Shown here: in pieces, positions 35,175-46,484 of the stretch
How the letters are laid out: each line of letters starts with the position of its first letter
Position numbering within the stretch: the stretch's first letter is position 1
Assembly (NCBI RefSeq): GCF_000003855.2
Contig: NW_003101678.1
Span: 3,505,891 to 3,569,890, forward strand
Source: Blastomyces gilchristii SLH14081
Taxonomy: Eukaryota > Ascomycota > Eurotiomycetes > Onygenales > Ajellomycetaceae
Direction: 5' to 3'
Length of the DNA: 64,000 nt
The notes under the pieces: model-generated
Told to the model about the DNA's origin: nothing
Seen by the model: only the letters and a program-made list of their open reading frames with translations
The model's database searches: none
Made by a program: the position numbers and the translations under genes

Positions 35175-35701
35175 TAGACTGACCGTGTGACCGTGTCTGA
35201 AATCAAAATCAAACTTTATAGTTATCATGTTATCTAAAAGTATTACTTCTGATCATAATTTGTGTTCATCACATTGATCTCAAATCACATTATTTCAAAT
35301 ATTAAAGGTTTCAGATTCACTTTTCAAATAAAAATCTAGTCTCAGATAAAGAATATGTTTAAATTCTTAGTTATATTTTCATTCTGATTTCATTATTGAG
35401 AATGATATTAAATGAGACTATGAAATCATTTCTCACTTATATAATATCATAATATAGTGCTCATTTGTTGAAAATTCAACAGAGAGTGTTATTAAATATT
35501 ATTACTTTTCTAAACACAGATTATAATTCATATAATTTTAATTACAAAAAAAATATAAAATACAAAAAAAAACAAAAAACAAAAAATAAAACAAAAACAA
35601 GAAAAAATCACAATGAAAAAAAAAAAGAGAAAGAAAAAAAAAATAAAAGAAAAAGAAAAAATAAAAAATAAAAATAAAAAAAATCAAGATCACAGAGTTA
35701 T

Positions 35702-36207
35702 TAGACTGACTGCTGAAATTATAAATTTTATATTTAATTTTATTTGATCTGATCTCATACATTTCTGAGTGTGAATCCCGCTGGGACTAGTTATTAAAAA
35801 AACATACAAAGTGACTATATATGAGATCTTAAAATGAAACCATGACTTGAAAAAAATGAGAAAGTGATCTCATTTGATCTCATTTAGTTCTATTCTTGAC
35901 ATAAAGTTACTATTTTTAGACATTTTAAGTTTTATTTTAGACTATTTTTAATTTTTTAAAAAGTAACACTTTTTGATAACACTCAAATGAGATTTAAAGT
36001 CATTTAAAGCAATAAAAATAATTTAAATTGAGAAGTGAAAATCATGATTTCATTTGAAAAATGTAATAAGAGTAGACAGTAAGTCTCACTGAGACAGTAT
36101 GAAACTACTATCTAATGTTAAAACCATGTAATGAGATCAGTTAAATTAATAATAAGACTATTAAAAAATCTGGTTCTGATCTCAGACATGATCACACGGT
36201 CAGTCTA
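35702..36207 (+). mobile_element. 506-bp hAT-derived MITE, copy 4
   Basis: Target duplication agagttat (35694-35701 and 36208-36215). It is the most mutated MITE (left end tagactgactgctgaaatta), inserted just after the A-rich tract of hAT B. Confidence 0.94.
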
Positions 36208-36615
36208 AGAGTTATAGTACTCTTAAAATACTCACTCTTCAGAGTCTTTGCAATATTCATCATTAACTGTGTATTTCTCACAGTGAGAATAACATGACTG
36301 TGATGAGTTATTGTCTTAACATTATTTAATAAATAATCAGTATATATCTGTATAAATGTGAATAATTAGAAAACATACACTTAAAAAGTATGATCAGAGT
36401 GAACTCTGCTGTTACTTGAATAGTATCAAGAGTAGAACACTGAAATTAATGATTCTCTTTATCAATTTCATGAATAAGATATGTGAAGATAATCTTGAGA
36501 AATATAAGATTCTCTGACTTCTAATAAAAATGAATCTCACAGAAAGACTCTATTTTCATGATATCAGAGACTGAGTATTATTAAAAAGTATTACTTTCAT
36601 GCAATACACATGCAC

Positions 36616-36801
36616 TTACTGCAGTGATTCACTCTCTGTATATATGACTGAGAGTTGTGACTTTCTCATACTACACAGCTCTCTCTGAGATGCTGCTATC
36701 AGTTTGCAATTTATACAGTCTCTCAGTTCAGCACACACTGTGTGTATGCAGCTCTGTGTGCTGAGACTGTGTTGATTATTATAGTCTGATGTGATACTCA
36801 C
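36616..36801 (-). pseudogene. hAT copy B: exon 1 of possible divergent gene
   Basis: Homologue of 30430-30248, reading SDYNNQHSLSTQSCIHTVCAELRD and on to SQRELCSMRK. Followed by the intron and second exon to the left, as in copy A. Confidence 0.4.
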
Positions 36802-37434
36802 TTTTCACAGGCCATGTTTTATTTGAAGAAGAGGGAGAGAAGATGCAACTGTTATTTTATTAAAGAGAAAATAAATAATTAGTATTATTAAATATAATTT
36901 GATTCATCTGCATTTAAAATTTGATTAGTCTATACTCTTCAATTTGAGAGTTTCTAAGAGTGTTTTAATAGTTTTCATATCAGCTTGAACTTAGTGATGA
37001 GTTGAAGAAGAAGAGAATTATTATTATTATTATTCTTCAATTATAGATGTATGCAGTCAGAGACTATAACATCTACCTGAGAACTTTAGTTCTCAGGGTT
37101 TTTTCTATGTCTGTAAAGTTAACTATTATACATTCATCAATTTCAGATATGCAAAATCAGAAAATTCCAGCCCAGAATACAAAAACTGTTTACAAATTGC
37201 AGTGTTTTAACATCTTTTAATACTTTGAAACCATTTGACAATATCATGACAAAAGAAAAGAGAAAAAGAACACAGTCTCAAAGATAGACACATTAAATAG
37301 ATAGATAGAAAGAAATTGAAAGAAAAAGATAAAGAAAAAGATAAAGTAAAGAGAGACTATAACAAAACAAATTATTAAAAGAGAGTGTATAGCTGTTTTA
37401 ACAGACTATATCTGATTGATTTCCTCCTCTTCAT

Positions 37435-40044
37435 ATTCAGATAATTCTGAATTTAGTCATTTTCTTGTAGCTGCTTGAGTTTCTGATAGAAAGTCTATTA
37501 AGTATTTAATTCCTGTCTCAGTTAAGAATAAGAATCTCATATTTAATTGATTTAGATCATACTTCTCTTTCAATCTGGCTCTGAGACTATTGTATAATGC
37601 ACAGTGCATTACAATATACTCAGAATTCTCATTTGTATTGCAGAATGAGTATTCTATTAAGTCAAATCTATCATCAAATCTTTGTATATAAGATTTGAAA
37701 TAGTCATGTCCTAGTTTCAGCTGTATTATAGATGAGAATATTTTCTTTTTACATTTAATTGAACAAGATTTCCACTTGGGTTTTGTTTCAAATCTTGAAT
37801 AATGTATACTCTTCTTTTGTTTCTGCCAGCTTTCATTCCACTTGTCTAAACAAGATTCTTTTATTTTTCTCTTTATAAAAGACCAGAACACAATTTTTTG
37901 AATAGATCTGCTTAATTCTGCACTCTTTTTTGCAGCTGAATCAGCCAATTCATCACCATGAATATTCATATAAGCAGGAACTCAGTGCAGATGAATTATC
38001 AGCTTTGATGTTCTTCTCTTTTGAATTTTCAAAACAGAGTTTAAGATCAGTTCAAGATTCATTTGATCATTATGAAATCTGACTATTTCTAAGTCTTTTT
38101 AAAGCAGCTTGACTATCAGAGAATATTCATGCCTCTTTCAAACAATTTTCTCTTTTATGAGATTTTATTTCAATGAGTTTGAAAGCTTTCACTATTGCAA
38201 ATAGTTCAGCATCAAAGACTTCACATTCAGAGCCTAGATTTCAGAAATCTGAGATAAAATTAATATTATCTTCAGTATAAGTAATGCCTGCATCTACTCT
38301 ATTCAAGTTCTCATTTTTTAAGTCATCTGAATAAATCAGAATAGAGTCTTTTATATTGATTGTAGAAATTCTCTTCAAATGCTGTTCATATTCTTTCTCT
38401 TTTAATAATTCACTTATTTATAAGTCTATAAGAGATTCAAGCTTTTCTCTTCAGAGAGATAACTTCTCATGATCAACTTTTTCAATATTTAAAGAAGAAA
38501 ATTGATTTTTAATCAGAGAGCATAGTCTGTACAGTTGAGAAGGCATTTTCTTTGAAGAATTATATTCATTTCAATCAAGAAATCTATTTCAATCCAGTTC
38601 ATTTCCAGAGTTAATTAATGAAAATGAGGAAGAGACTCTTTCTCTGATTATATGATTTGAGCTCATCTTTACAACTCTCAGAGCATAGTTCATACAGGCC
38701 TTTTCAAATCTAATAGCAGAAGAAGAAATTGAAGCTTCAATTTTCATTGCTTTAATAGAAGATGATTTGAATGCTCTCAGAATTCTTCTCAAGACTCTGT
38801 TTTACAGACTTTGAAAGAGTTCAGTGAAATTCTCTTGATTATTTCACTAAACTTGAACTTCATAATCAGCTACTGATGTAATACAGGCTATATATAACTG
38901 TCTCATAGCCTGGAAGAATAGACCTCTCTCTGTATTTGATAGTCTGATTATGTTGTTTAATAGTCTTTCTGCCTTGACAGTTCTTTGTTAAATGTGATAT
39001 TTAAAATTTAACTTGAAGTTTAACTATACTTCTAATCATTTGACATTTACACTGAGTTTAATCTCTCTATTTAAAAGAGTTAGAGATAGTTCTTTCTCAT
39101 TGAATCTAGAAAAGAAATGAATTAACTCAGTTTTATTCATATTAAATTGAATTTGATTGATATCTGCTCTAACAAAGATTTTCTTTACAGCTTCTTCAAT
39201 TACTTTCAAATTCTCTGTGATAGTTTTTAAGCTGTAGACTAGATCAATATCATCCACATAACTCAGAAATTACACTATTCTCATATTTCTATTTTTGAAT
39301 AGATATGCAGTGTATATTGCAAATAAAATAAGTGAGATTGAAGATCTCTGTGATACTTCTATTTTTATCTCAGTCTTGTCTTATTTCATTTCATCAAAGA
39401 AGAGTTGTATAATTCTTTTAGATATAAAACAGTTAACTCATTTTATTAGAGAAAGTGACAGTTTTAATATCTTCAATGTCTGAATTAACTTTGACTTTGA
39501 AACATGATCAAATGCTTCTTTTATATTAATAAAAACTGCAGTTGAGACCAGACTCTCATGCTTTGCTATTTGAATATCATGAATAACTGAGAGAACAGTG
39601 TCAATTGCAGAACACTGTTTTCTATCTCTCATTTATTCACTGAATAAAAGAGAATCATCTATAGAGCTTATAAAAGATAGTTGAGTAGCTATTATCTTTT
39701 CTAAAACCTTTTCTAGACAGTTCAATAGAGATATTACTCTATATGACTTAGGAATTGAAGTTTTTCTATTAGGTTTTATAAGAATCACTTCAGTGGCTTC
39801 TCTTCAGCATTCAGAATGATATTCATTTTTCAAGAGATTGAAAAAGAGCTCAAAATATTCATTCTTTAAGTAGAAATATGTATTTTGAATAATCAAGTGA
39901 TTAATTGAATCAGGACCTGCAGCAGTTTTAACAGAACTTGAGAAGATAGCTGACTCTAATTCATCTTGTGTAAGATCAGGCCATTCCCAGTCATTTTCAT
40001 CAATGTAGTTGAGAAGTGATATATTCTCTTCCTCTGAATCTGAA
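37435..40044 (-). pseudogene. LINE ORF2, C-terminal half (copy 2)
   Basis: Contains RT (AVFINIKEAFDHVSK near 39540; MDDIDLVYSLKTITENL near 39240, following the YVDD active site) and RNase H (HGDELADSAAKK near 37950). It also has the C-terminal domain, open over 170 codons at 37969-37457, including DYFKSYIQRFDDRFDLIEYSF. It retains TGG codons lost in copy 1 (NDWEWPDLTQDE near 40000), so it is less decayed. The reading frame runs open into the GC-rich segment to its right, giving an accidental fusion. Confidence 0.85.
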
Positions 40045-40793
40045 CTACGGGCGCTAGTCACCCGCAGGATGCACCTTAAGCTAATTACATTTAACCCCCT
40101 ATAATTAACCGACCACCGCGTCCGTCCTCTCGGGCCAGCCACTAATTTCCAGGGGTGTTAGTTAGTGGCTGCCACCGCCCACTTGGTGGCGTACACACCA
40201 AGCTTCCAGTTGCTGATCTCGGCCCCATTAGATGCCCATAGGCCTACCAATCAGCTGTCGTGGCCTCGCCCCGTGTTAGGGACTAACCATAGGCTTGATG
40301 ACTGCAGTCCTCCCTGCCAGTATTAGGGCTTGGCAGGGAGCTTGCAGGCTCTAGCCTATCAGGGTGCCCTGCCTAGGGCCTAGATGCGCGTCTAGGCCTG
40401 CTAGTCAGGTGGTTTTCAAAATCATTCCCTGTATTTGGGGGGGAGCTAGGCTCCGATGACGGCCCTAGTTAGGGACTCGCTTAAGTAGTGTATAATCACT
40501 ACATTAGGCTTGGCTCTATATCGTTAGAACCTTGACGGGTGCACAGTAGGATAGTGGGACATTGGCACCCCATGCCGGCCCTGGTGGGTGTTCGCAGGAT
40601 CTCGCTTAACTAGTGGCTTGGCTTGCAGTAGGGAGTTCTACCCCGCACCAAGCCTTACTAATTAGGCTCAGCCCCTATTACATGGGGGCTTTCATGGGTA
40701 AGAAGTGGCATGTGCCAGCAGTGGGATTCGAACCCACGCACCCCTAATGTGTGCGGCCTTGGTTACCAGTCTTACCAACTGGGCCACGCTGGC
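40045..40793 (-). other. Unmutated GC-rich tRNA-headed segment
   Basis: CG, CC and GG are abundant, in sharp contrast to both sides. It begins (sense) with a tRNA-like sequence. Internal perfect hairpins include ctccctgcca/tggcagggag (40310-40340) and ggcctaga/tctaggcc (40377-40398). It has repeated actcgctta/tctcgctta and ttaggg-like words and no long ORF. It resembles a tRNA-derived SINE or other structured RNA. A TTTT in sense (near 40420) would stop Pol III well before the LINE junction. Confidence 0.6.
40713..40793 (-). tRNA. tRNA-like sequence (probable tRNA-derived head or pseudo-tRNA)
   Basis: Sense strand starts GCCAGCG and ends TGCTGGC plus A, giving a 7-bp acceptor stem (one G-T). 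The T arm gtggg-ttcgaat-cccac is perfect. A box (tggcccagttgg) and B box (ggttcgaatcc) are present. The middle does not fold normally: the expected anticodon-stem partner of ccaag is missing and a ~17-nt insert (cacattaggggtg) lies before the T stem. A loop ctggtaa could carry anticodon GGT (Thr), but this is tentative. 81 nt in all. Confidence 0.55.
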
Positions 40794-41225
40794 AAGAAGA
40801 AGAGAAAAGAGAGAAGAAAGAAATAAGAATAACTTATCTTTATAATATGAAAACAGAGAATTGCTGCAATCATTCTTTCTAGCAACAAAGATCTGTTTTC
40901 TACATGTATTTCTGATATAGATTATATGATAACTGTATACAAAGAATATCAATAGTACATGCATTGAATAAAGATAATATTGCTATGTAACACTGTAGTC
41001 ATTTCTGTATATCTCTGAAAGCTGTTAATAGTTTCTTTGTCTCTTTATGTTTAATAAGTTAATAATATATTTCAATGCACTCTTTCTTTTATTATTATTA
41101 TCATTATTATCATCATCATTATCATCATCATTATTATTATTATTATCATTATTATCATTATTATTATATTATTACTAGCTGTTTTCTCTGTCTTCATCTC
41201 TCTTCAACACTTATTAAAATCAATC

Positions 41226-41993
41226 ATGTCATCTCTCTTCAAATATTCTATGATTCTGTGAATCATCAAGGCGCGTGAGCGCTGTCACAGATTGAAGAGA
41301 GAGAAGAAGAAGATATTCAAGCACAGAGAGACAGATTGTAAGACATGTTATAATATCTTGAAAAGACTCTGTAAGAGAGTAGAATAATAATGATTTTAAG
41401 TAACACTTCTAATAGATTTAGACTGAACTAAGTATAGAAATAATATGAATAACATCATCTGTAAGAGATTGAAAAAGAAGACAGTAAAGAGTCTTATACA
41501 GTAGTGATGAGATCAGAAGAAGTTCTGAGAATGATTTAAAATCAAGATAAAGAGAGAGAGAGAGAAAAAGAGCATTACTATAAATAAGTAATGATAGAAG
41601 AAAATTAAGAAGATATTAAAGTAAGAGACAAAGAAGTCAAAACTGATAAGTTTTTTATTAAGAGATAATGATTTTTGATAACACTTCTGTTCTCTAATTG
41701 ATTAGCAGAAGCTGATAGAGAAGAAGGGGATTAAGGTCTTATTCAGATCTCAAATATACTTCATGATTCAGAACATTGAGAAGACAGCTCTACTCTCTGA
41801 GTATATTAATCTACTTACTGCTGAGATGAAACCTGAGACAGTAGACCAGAAAATGCAGGATTTTAAGATACAGATTGACCTGGCTGAGAAGAAGTAGTGA
41901 GAACTCTTCTCTGAGAAGACAGCAGAGAGAGATTTTAAAATGATTATTATCTCAGATAAGAAGAAGAAGAAGAAGAATGAGAATAAGAAGTGA
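41226..41993 (+). pseudogene. hAT copy B: accessory Cys-rich gene
   Basis: Homologue of 31078-31849 with the same exon plan. The second intron core is better preserved here (gataatgatttttgataaca). Exon 1 keeps CYNILKRL and a second Cys (DCKTC). The third exon has extra stops. Confidence 0.5.
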
Positions 41994-42315
41994 ATTATAA
42001 AGAATGATGAGAAGAATGAGAAAGAGAAGAAAGATAATAAGTAGAAAAAGTTTTTTTCTTTTTATATTAATTAATTATAAGTTTGTAACTATTAGTTAAT
42101 AATTGAAATTAATTTTGAGTTTTCAAAAATTATTGTACAAGTTGTAATCAATTATGAATGTTAGAAATAATATATATATATATATTCAACTATCATGTCA
42201 CTATAATGTATAAGTATTAACATTTTTTCAACATTGATATTTACAATATTAATATATTTTTAATGATATTATCTGATAATGTAATTTGATAACACTCTCT
42301 TTCACAATATTAATA

Positions 42316-43545
42316 TTATTATTATTATTCTTCAATTATAGATGTATGCAGTCAGAGACTATGACATCTACCTGAGAACTTTTAGTTCTCAGGGTTTTTC
42401 CTATATCTGTAAAGTTAACTATTATACATTCATCAATTTCAGATATACAAAATCAGAAAATTCCAGCTCAGAATATAAAAACTGTTTACAAATTGCAGTG
42501 TTTTAACATCTTCTGATACTTTGAAATCATTTGACAATATTGTGACAAAGGAAAAGAGAACACAGTCTTAAAGATAGACATATTAAATAGATAGATAGAA
42601 AGGAATTGAAAGGAAAAGATAAAGTAAAGAGAGACTGTAACAAAACAAATTATTAAAAGATAGTATATAGCTGTTTTAACAGACTATATCTGATTGATTT
42701 CCTTCTCTTCATATTCAGATATTTCTGAATTTAGCCATTTTCTTATAGCTGCTTGAGTTTCTGATAGAAAGTCTATTAAGTATTTAATTCCTGTCTCAGT
42801 TGAGAATAAGAATCTCATATTTAATTGATTTAGATCATACTTCTCTTTCAATCTGACTTTGAGACTATTGTATAATGCACAGTGCATTACAATATGCTCA
42901 GAATTCTCATTTGCATTGTAGAATGAGCATACTATTAAGTCAAATCTATCATCAAATCTTTGTATATAAGATTTGAAATAGTCATATTCTAGTTTCAGCT
43001 GTATTATAGATGAGAATATTTTCTTTTTATATTTAATTGAACAAGATTTCCACTTGGGTTTTGTTTCAAATCCTGAATAATGTATACTCTTCTTTTGTTT
43101 CTACCAGCTTTCATTTCACTTATCTAAATAAGATTCTTTTATTTTTCTCTTTATAAAAGATCAGGACACAATTTTTTGAATAGATCTGCTTAATTCTGCA
43201 CTCTTTTTTGCAGCTGAATCAGCCAATTCATTGCCATGAATATTTATATGAGCAGGAACTCAGTGCAGATGAATTATCAGCTTTGATGTTCTTCTCTTTT
43301 GAATTTTCAAAACAGAGTTTAAGATCAGTTCAAGATTCATTTAATTATTATGAATCTGACTATTTCTAAGTCTTTTTAAAGCAGCTTGACTATCAGAGAA
43401 TATTCATGTCTCTTTCAAACTATTTCCTCTTTTATGAGATTTTATTTCAATGAGTTTGAAAGCTTTCACTATTGCAAATAGTTCAGCATCAAAGACTTCA
43501 GATTCACAGCCTAAATTTCAGAAATCTGAGATAAAATTGATATTA
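42316..43545 (-). mobile_element. 5'-truncated LINE, copy 3 (1230 bp)
   Basis: Carries only the 3' end of the LINE: RNase H remnant, C-terminal domain (open at 42887-42684), 3' UTR, stem-loop and TAA tail. The 12-bp duplication acaatattaata lies at 42304-42315 and 43546-43557. Truncation is at the point equivalent to about 22837 in copy 1. Inserted in hAT B upstream of the transposase. Confidence 0.92.
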
Positions 43546-43599
43546 ACAATATTAATATATTTCAAGAAATATGACGGAGATTAATCAAGATTGTTTATT

Positions 43600-46050
43600 T
43601 ACTTTTATACATTAATGATATTCAATCTGAGTTCGTACTAAAATTATAACTAAGCTAAGAAAGAAGATTATTTTCTCTTATATTAATTCTTCTTACACAC
43701 ATCAGTGATCAGTTACTGAAAATAAATTATTATCTTTTTCAAATTATTATTATATCTTCTGAATTTACTTCTTTCACTTCTTTTACTTCTATTAAAGATT
43801 TATAAACTCTTCAAGAAATCACTGTGAATTACAAAGTCTATATTATTTATAATTTAACACAGAATGCTCTCTTTCAATGATAATAAATAATTACTTCATT
43901 CTTCACATCTGATTTCAGGTCACAAAATTTATGAAAAACTCAACATAAACACTGAGATGAACTATGAAATAATTATCAACAGATTACATTGTAGATTACT
44001 GAAGAGTTATCTCTCTGCTACAATCACTGCAACTTCATTCAGAAACATTCATTATAAACTGATTATAACTCTGAAGAAATTTTCTAACATCTGAAGTCAT
44101 CAGAATGCAGATAATAAAAGAAAAATAATCAGAAAATTACTACTAGACTGATAAGTTACTCTATCAGATAATGATTTTTAATAATACTAACTTTCTAATT
44201 TGAAGAAAATCATGTAAAAATAATCATATATCAGTACTCTAATTTCACAACTCTTATCTGATAACTTTTATAAATAATTACTTTATATATATATATCTCT
44301 GAATCTTTCTCTTTGATTAATTGAAAACTCCGAATTTCAAACACTTCTTCAAATACTTAATTCAAATCTGCATATTTCATATTGATTCTGTCTTCAGTTC
44401 AATCTTGAGACACACTACAAAGTTAATATATAATATCTAGAATCAGAGTTAAAGAATCATTGAAGAGTGTCTCTCACAGTGAATGTATAAACTAGTACAA
44501 ATAATCTTACATTTATAAGAGTTATATGTTATTACATTGATGAGAACTGAACTTATTAAGAGACATTAATTGAATTTGAATCATTAATTAGTAGTTATAC
44601 TGAGAATTATATAACAGAGATATTAATAACTGTGATTAAAAATAACTATTGAGATATTAGTCTCAGTCTTCTTATAATTACAACTGATAATGCTGTGAAT
44701 AACTATACTATGATGAAGAGCTTGAAGTAAAAATTAGCTTTGTATTTCTGAAATAATAATCAAGATCATATTCTCTGTATTACTCATATAATTCAACTTG
44801 TGATACAAACACTGATAAAGAATCTTAATATCAAGATAAAGAATAATGAGATGCCTGATTCTTGAGATAAGAATGAGATGAAAGTGATTACTCAAGTAAC
44901 TTTTACATTCACTTTGTAAAAGATAATGTTTTTTGACAACACTTTTTAATATTACTTTTTGATAATGCTTTTTAATAATACTACTGTTAATTTTGAATAG
45001 ATTGACTAATAATTTAAATATCATGAATTTGAAACATTGTTAATGTGATTTGTATCTTCTCTAAACAATATCAACAATTTCATGATATTTAATAAATAAA
45101 CAAATCAGTCATATTACTGAATATGATACAGAATATTAGAACACAGTGAAGTTCAATATATGAAATAACTGTTCAGACTCTTTAATTGTGTCAGATAATT
45201 AATTATTGAGTGTAACACTCTGATTGAGAAAAGATTCAGATATTAAAACTTTCTGATATGAAGTGAACTCAGTTGAAAATATGTGATTGATTACTGTTTC
45301 AGTTTTATAAGATAATAAAGACAGTCTCAATCACTTGTATATCAATGCTGCAGTCAGTCTGATGAGTGTATAACAGTTTATTTACTCATCTTAAGAAGCA
45401 GTTAAATCACTTAAAAAGAAATTCAGTCTGAGATAATACTATAGTATAGACTATTATTACTGTAAGGAATAAACTGATATATTATTACAGTAAAACTGAA
45501 CAATCTTTTACAGAGTACTATACTATAGCAGCTCTACTAGATCTCTTTTATTAAGTTAATATCTACACATCTCAAGATTGAACAGAGGAGAAATGAGACT
45601 TACATATTAAATTAACTCAAGACTACTACAATGTCAACTATCAGAGATTTGAATGAGCAGATATTAGAGATATGAAGACAGTGAAATACAATTCTCTAGT
45701 AAGTAACAATCTTTGATAATACTTCATATCACATAGAACTATAGTACTAACTTCAAAACAGAACTTATATACATTAATTATAACTGAAAATCAGGTAAAA
45801 CTACATACTTGTAAAACTGAATTTAATCACTATCTTCAAGATAATTCAATGAATTTATACACTAAATCAATTCTAGAGTTATGAAAAATTGTTGAGAGTA
45901 TATATTCAACTGTTACACTGATAATATATAATATTCTGATAATTTCATTGACAGAGGTGAAAATGAAGTGAAAGTTTAACTCAAGCTGAGATATTTATCA
46001 CTATTATCAGAGACAATTATAAGAAGAAACAATCAAGAAACTCATGATTG
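43600..46050 (+). pseudogene. hAT transposase, copy B
   Basis: Aligns with 32240-34720 including the introns. It retains the ISLSLLITTDNAVNNYTMM-like block (near 44690) and the C-terminal dimerisation region near 45960-46040. It is more mutated than copy A. Confidence 0.8.
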
Positions 46051-46125
46051 TAAACATGAAATTATCAGACAGTTTAATATCTCTGATCACAGTATATCAG
46101 AGAAGTGTAGTTTTCATGAGAAAGT

Positions 46126-46355
46126 NNNNNNNNNNNNNNNNNNNNNNNNNNNNNNNNNNNNNNNNNNNNNNNNNNNNNNNNNNNNNNNNNNNNNNNNNNN
46201 NNNNNNNNNNNNNNNNNNNNNNNNNNNNNNNNNNNNNNNNNNNNNNNNNNNNNNNNNNNNNNNNNNNNNNNNNNNNNNNNNNNNNNNNNNNNNNNNNNNN
46301 NNNNNNNNNNNNNNNNNNNNNNNNNNNNNNNNNNNNNNNNNNNNNNNNNNNNNNN
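46126..46355. other. Assembly gap (230 N)
   Basis: Lies in the 3' part of hAT B. The matching interval in copy A is about 228 bp, so the gap length looks correctly sized. Confidence 1.
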
Positions 46356-46484
46356 ATTTCTCTCAGAATGGTTCATTTTCAGATTTTTTTAAGGCTTGAT
46401 CCTGGTGAGACTCACATTAAGAAATGTATGAGATCAGATCAAATGAGATTAAATGTGAAATTCATAGTCCCGGCGGCCAGTCTA

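Larger units (their letters stand above)
37018..40793 (-). mobile_element. Chimeric retroinsertion: 5' tRNA-headed segment fused to 3' LINE
   Basis: A single insertion flanked by a 13-bp duplication aagaagaagagaa (37005-37017 and 40794-40806). The empty site is preserved in hAT D (reverse complement near 62490-62515). In sense (minus) order it has a 749-bp GC-rich segment (40793-40045) that starts at the first base of a tRNA-like structure. LINE ORF2 follows from mid-protein to the 3' end, the stem-loop and the TAA tail at 37018. This is the structure expected from RT template switching. Confidence 0.85.
35175..46484 (+). mobile_element. hAT transposon, copy B, with three nested insertions
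   Basis: Ends tagactgaccgtg...cggccagtcta; target duplication tgcagaat (35167-35174 and 46485-46492). Removing the MITE, the LINE chimera and the short LINE with one duplication each leaves 5765 bp, matching the other copies. It holds the same genes as copy A: divergent gene 36801-36616, accessory gene 41226-41993, transposase about 43600-46050. A 230-bp N gap (46126-46355) lies 3' of the transposase. Confidence 0.95.

Noticed and set aside
35465..35671. Lys/Asn-rich or Phe-rich frames (also near 56353 and 63321)
   Set aside because: They fall on the A-rich tract of the hAT elements; composition alone explains them.
39804..40142. 112-codon frame beginning MAGPRG as a novel protein
   Set aside because: It is LINE ORF2 running by chance into the tRNA-headed segment.
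40310..40400. Telomere-like ttaggg words in the GC-rich island
   Set aside because: They are isolated, not tandem, so there is no telomeric array.
40713..40793. Functional tRNA gene
   Set aside because: Acceptor and T arms are good, but the D and anticodon stems do not form and there is extra sequence before the T stem. More likely a tRNA-derived head.
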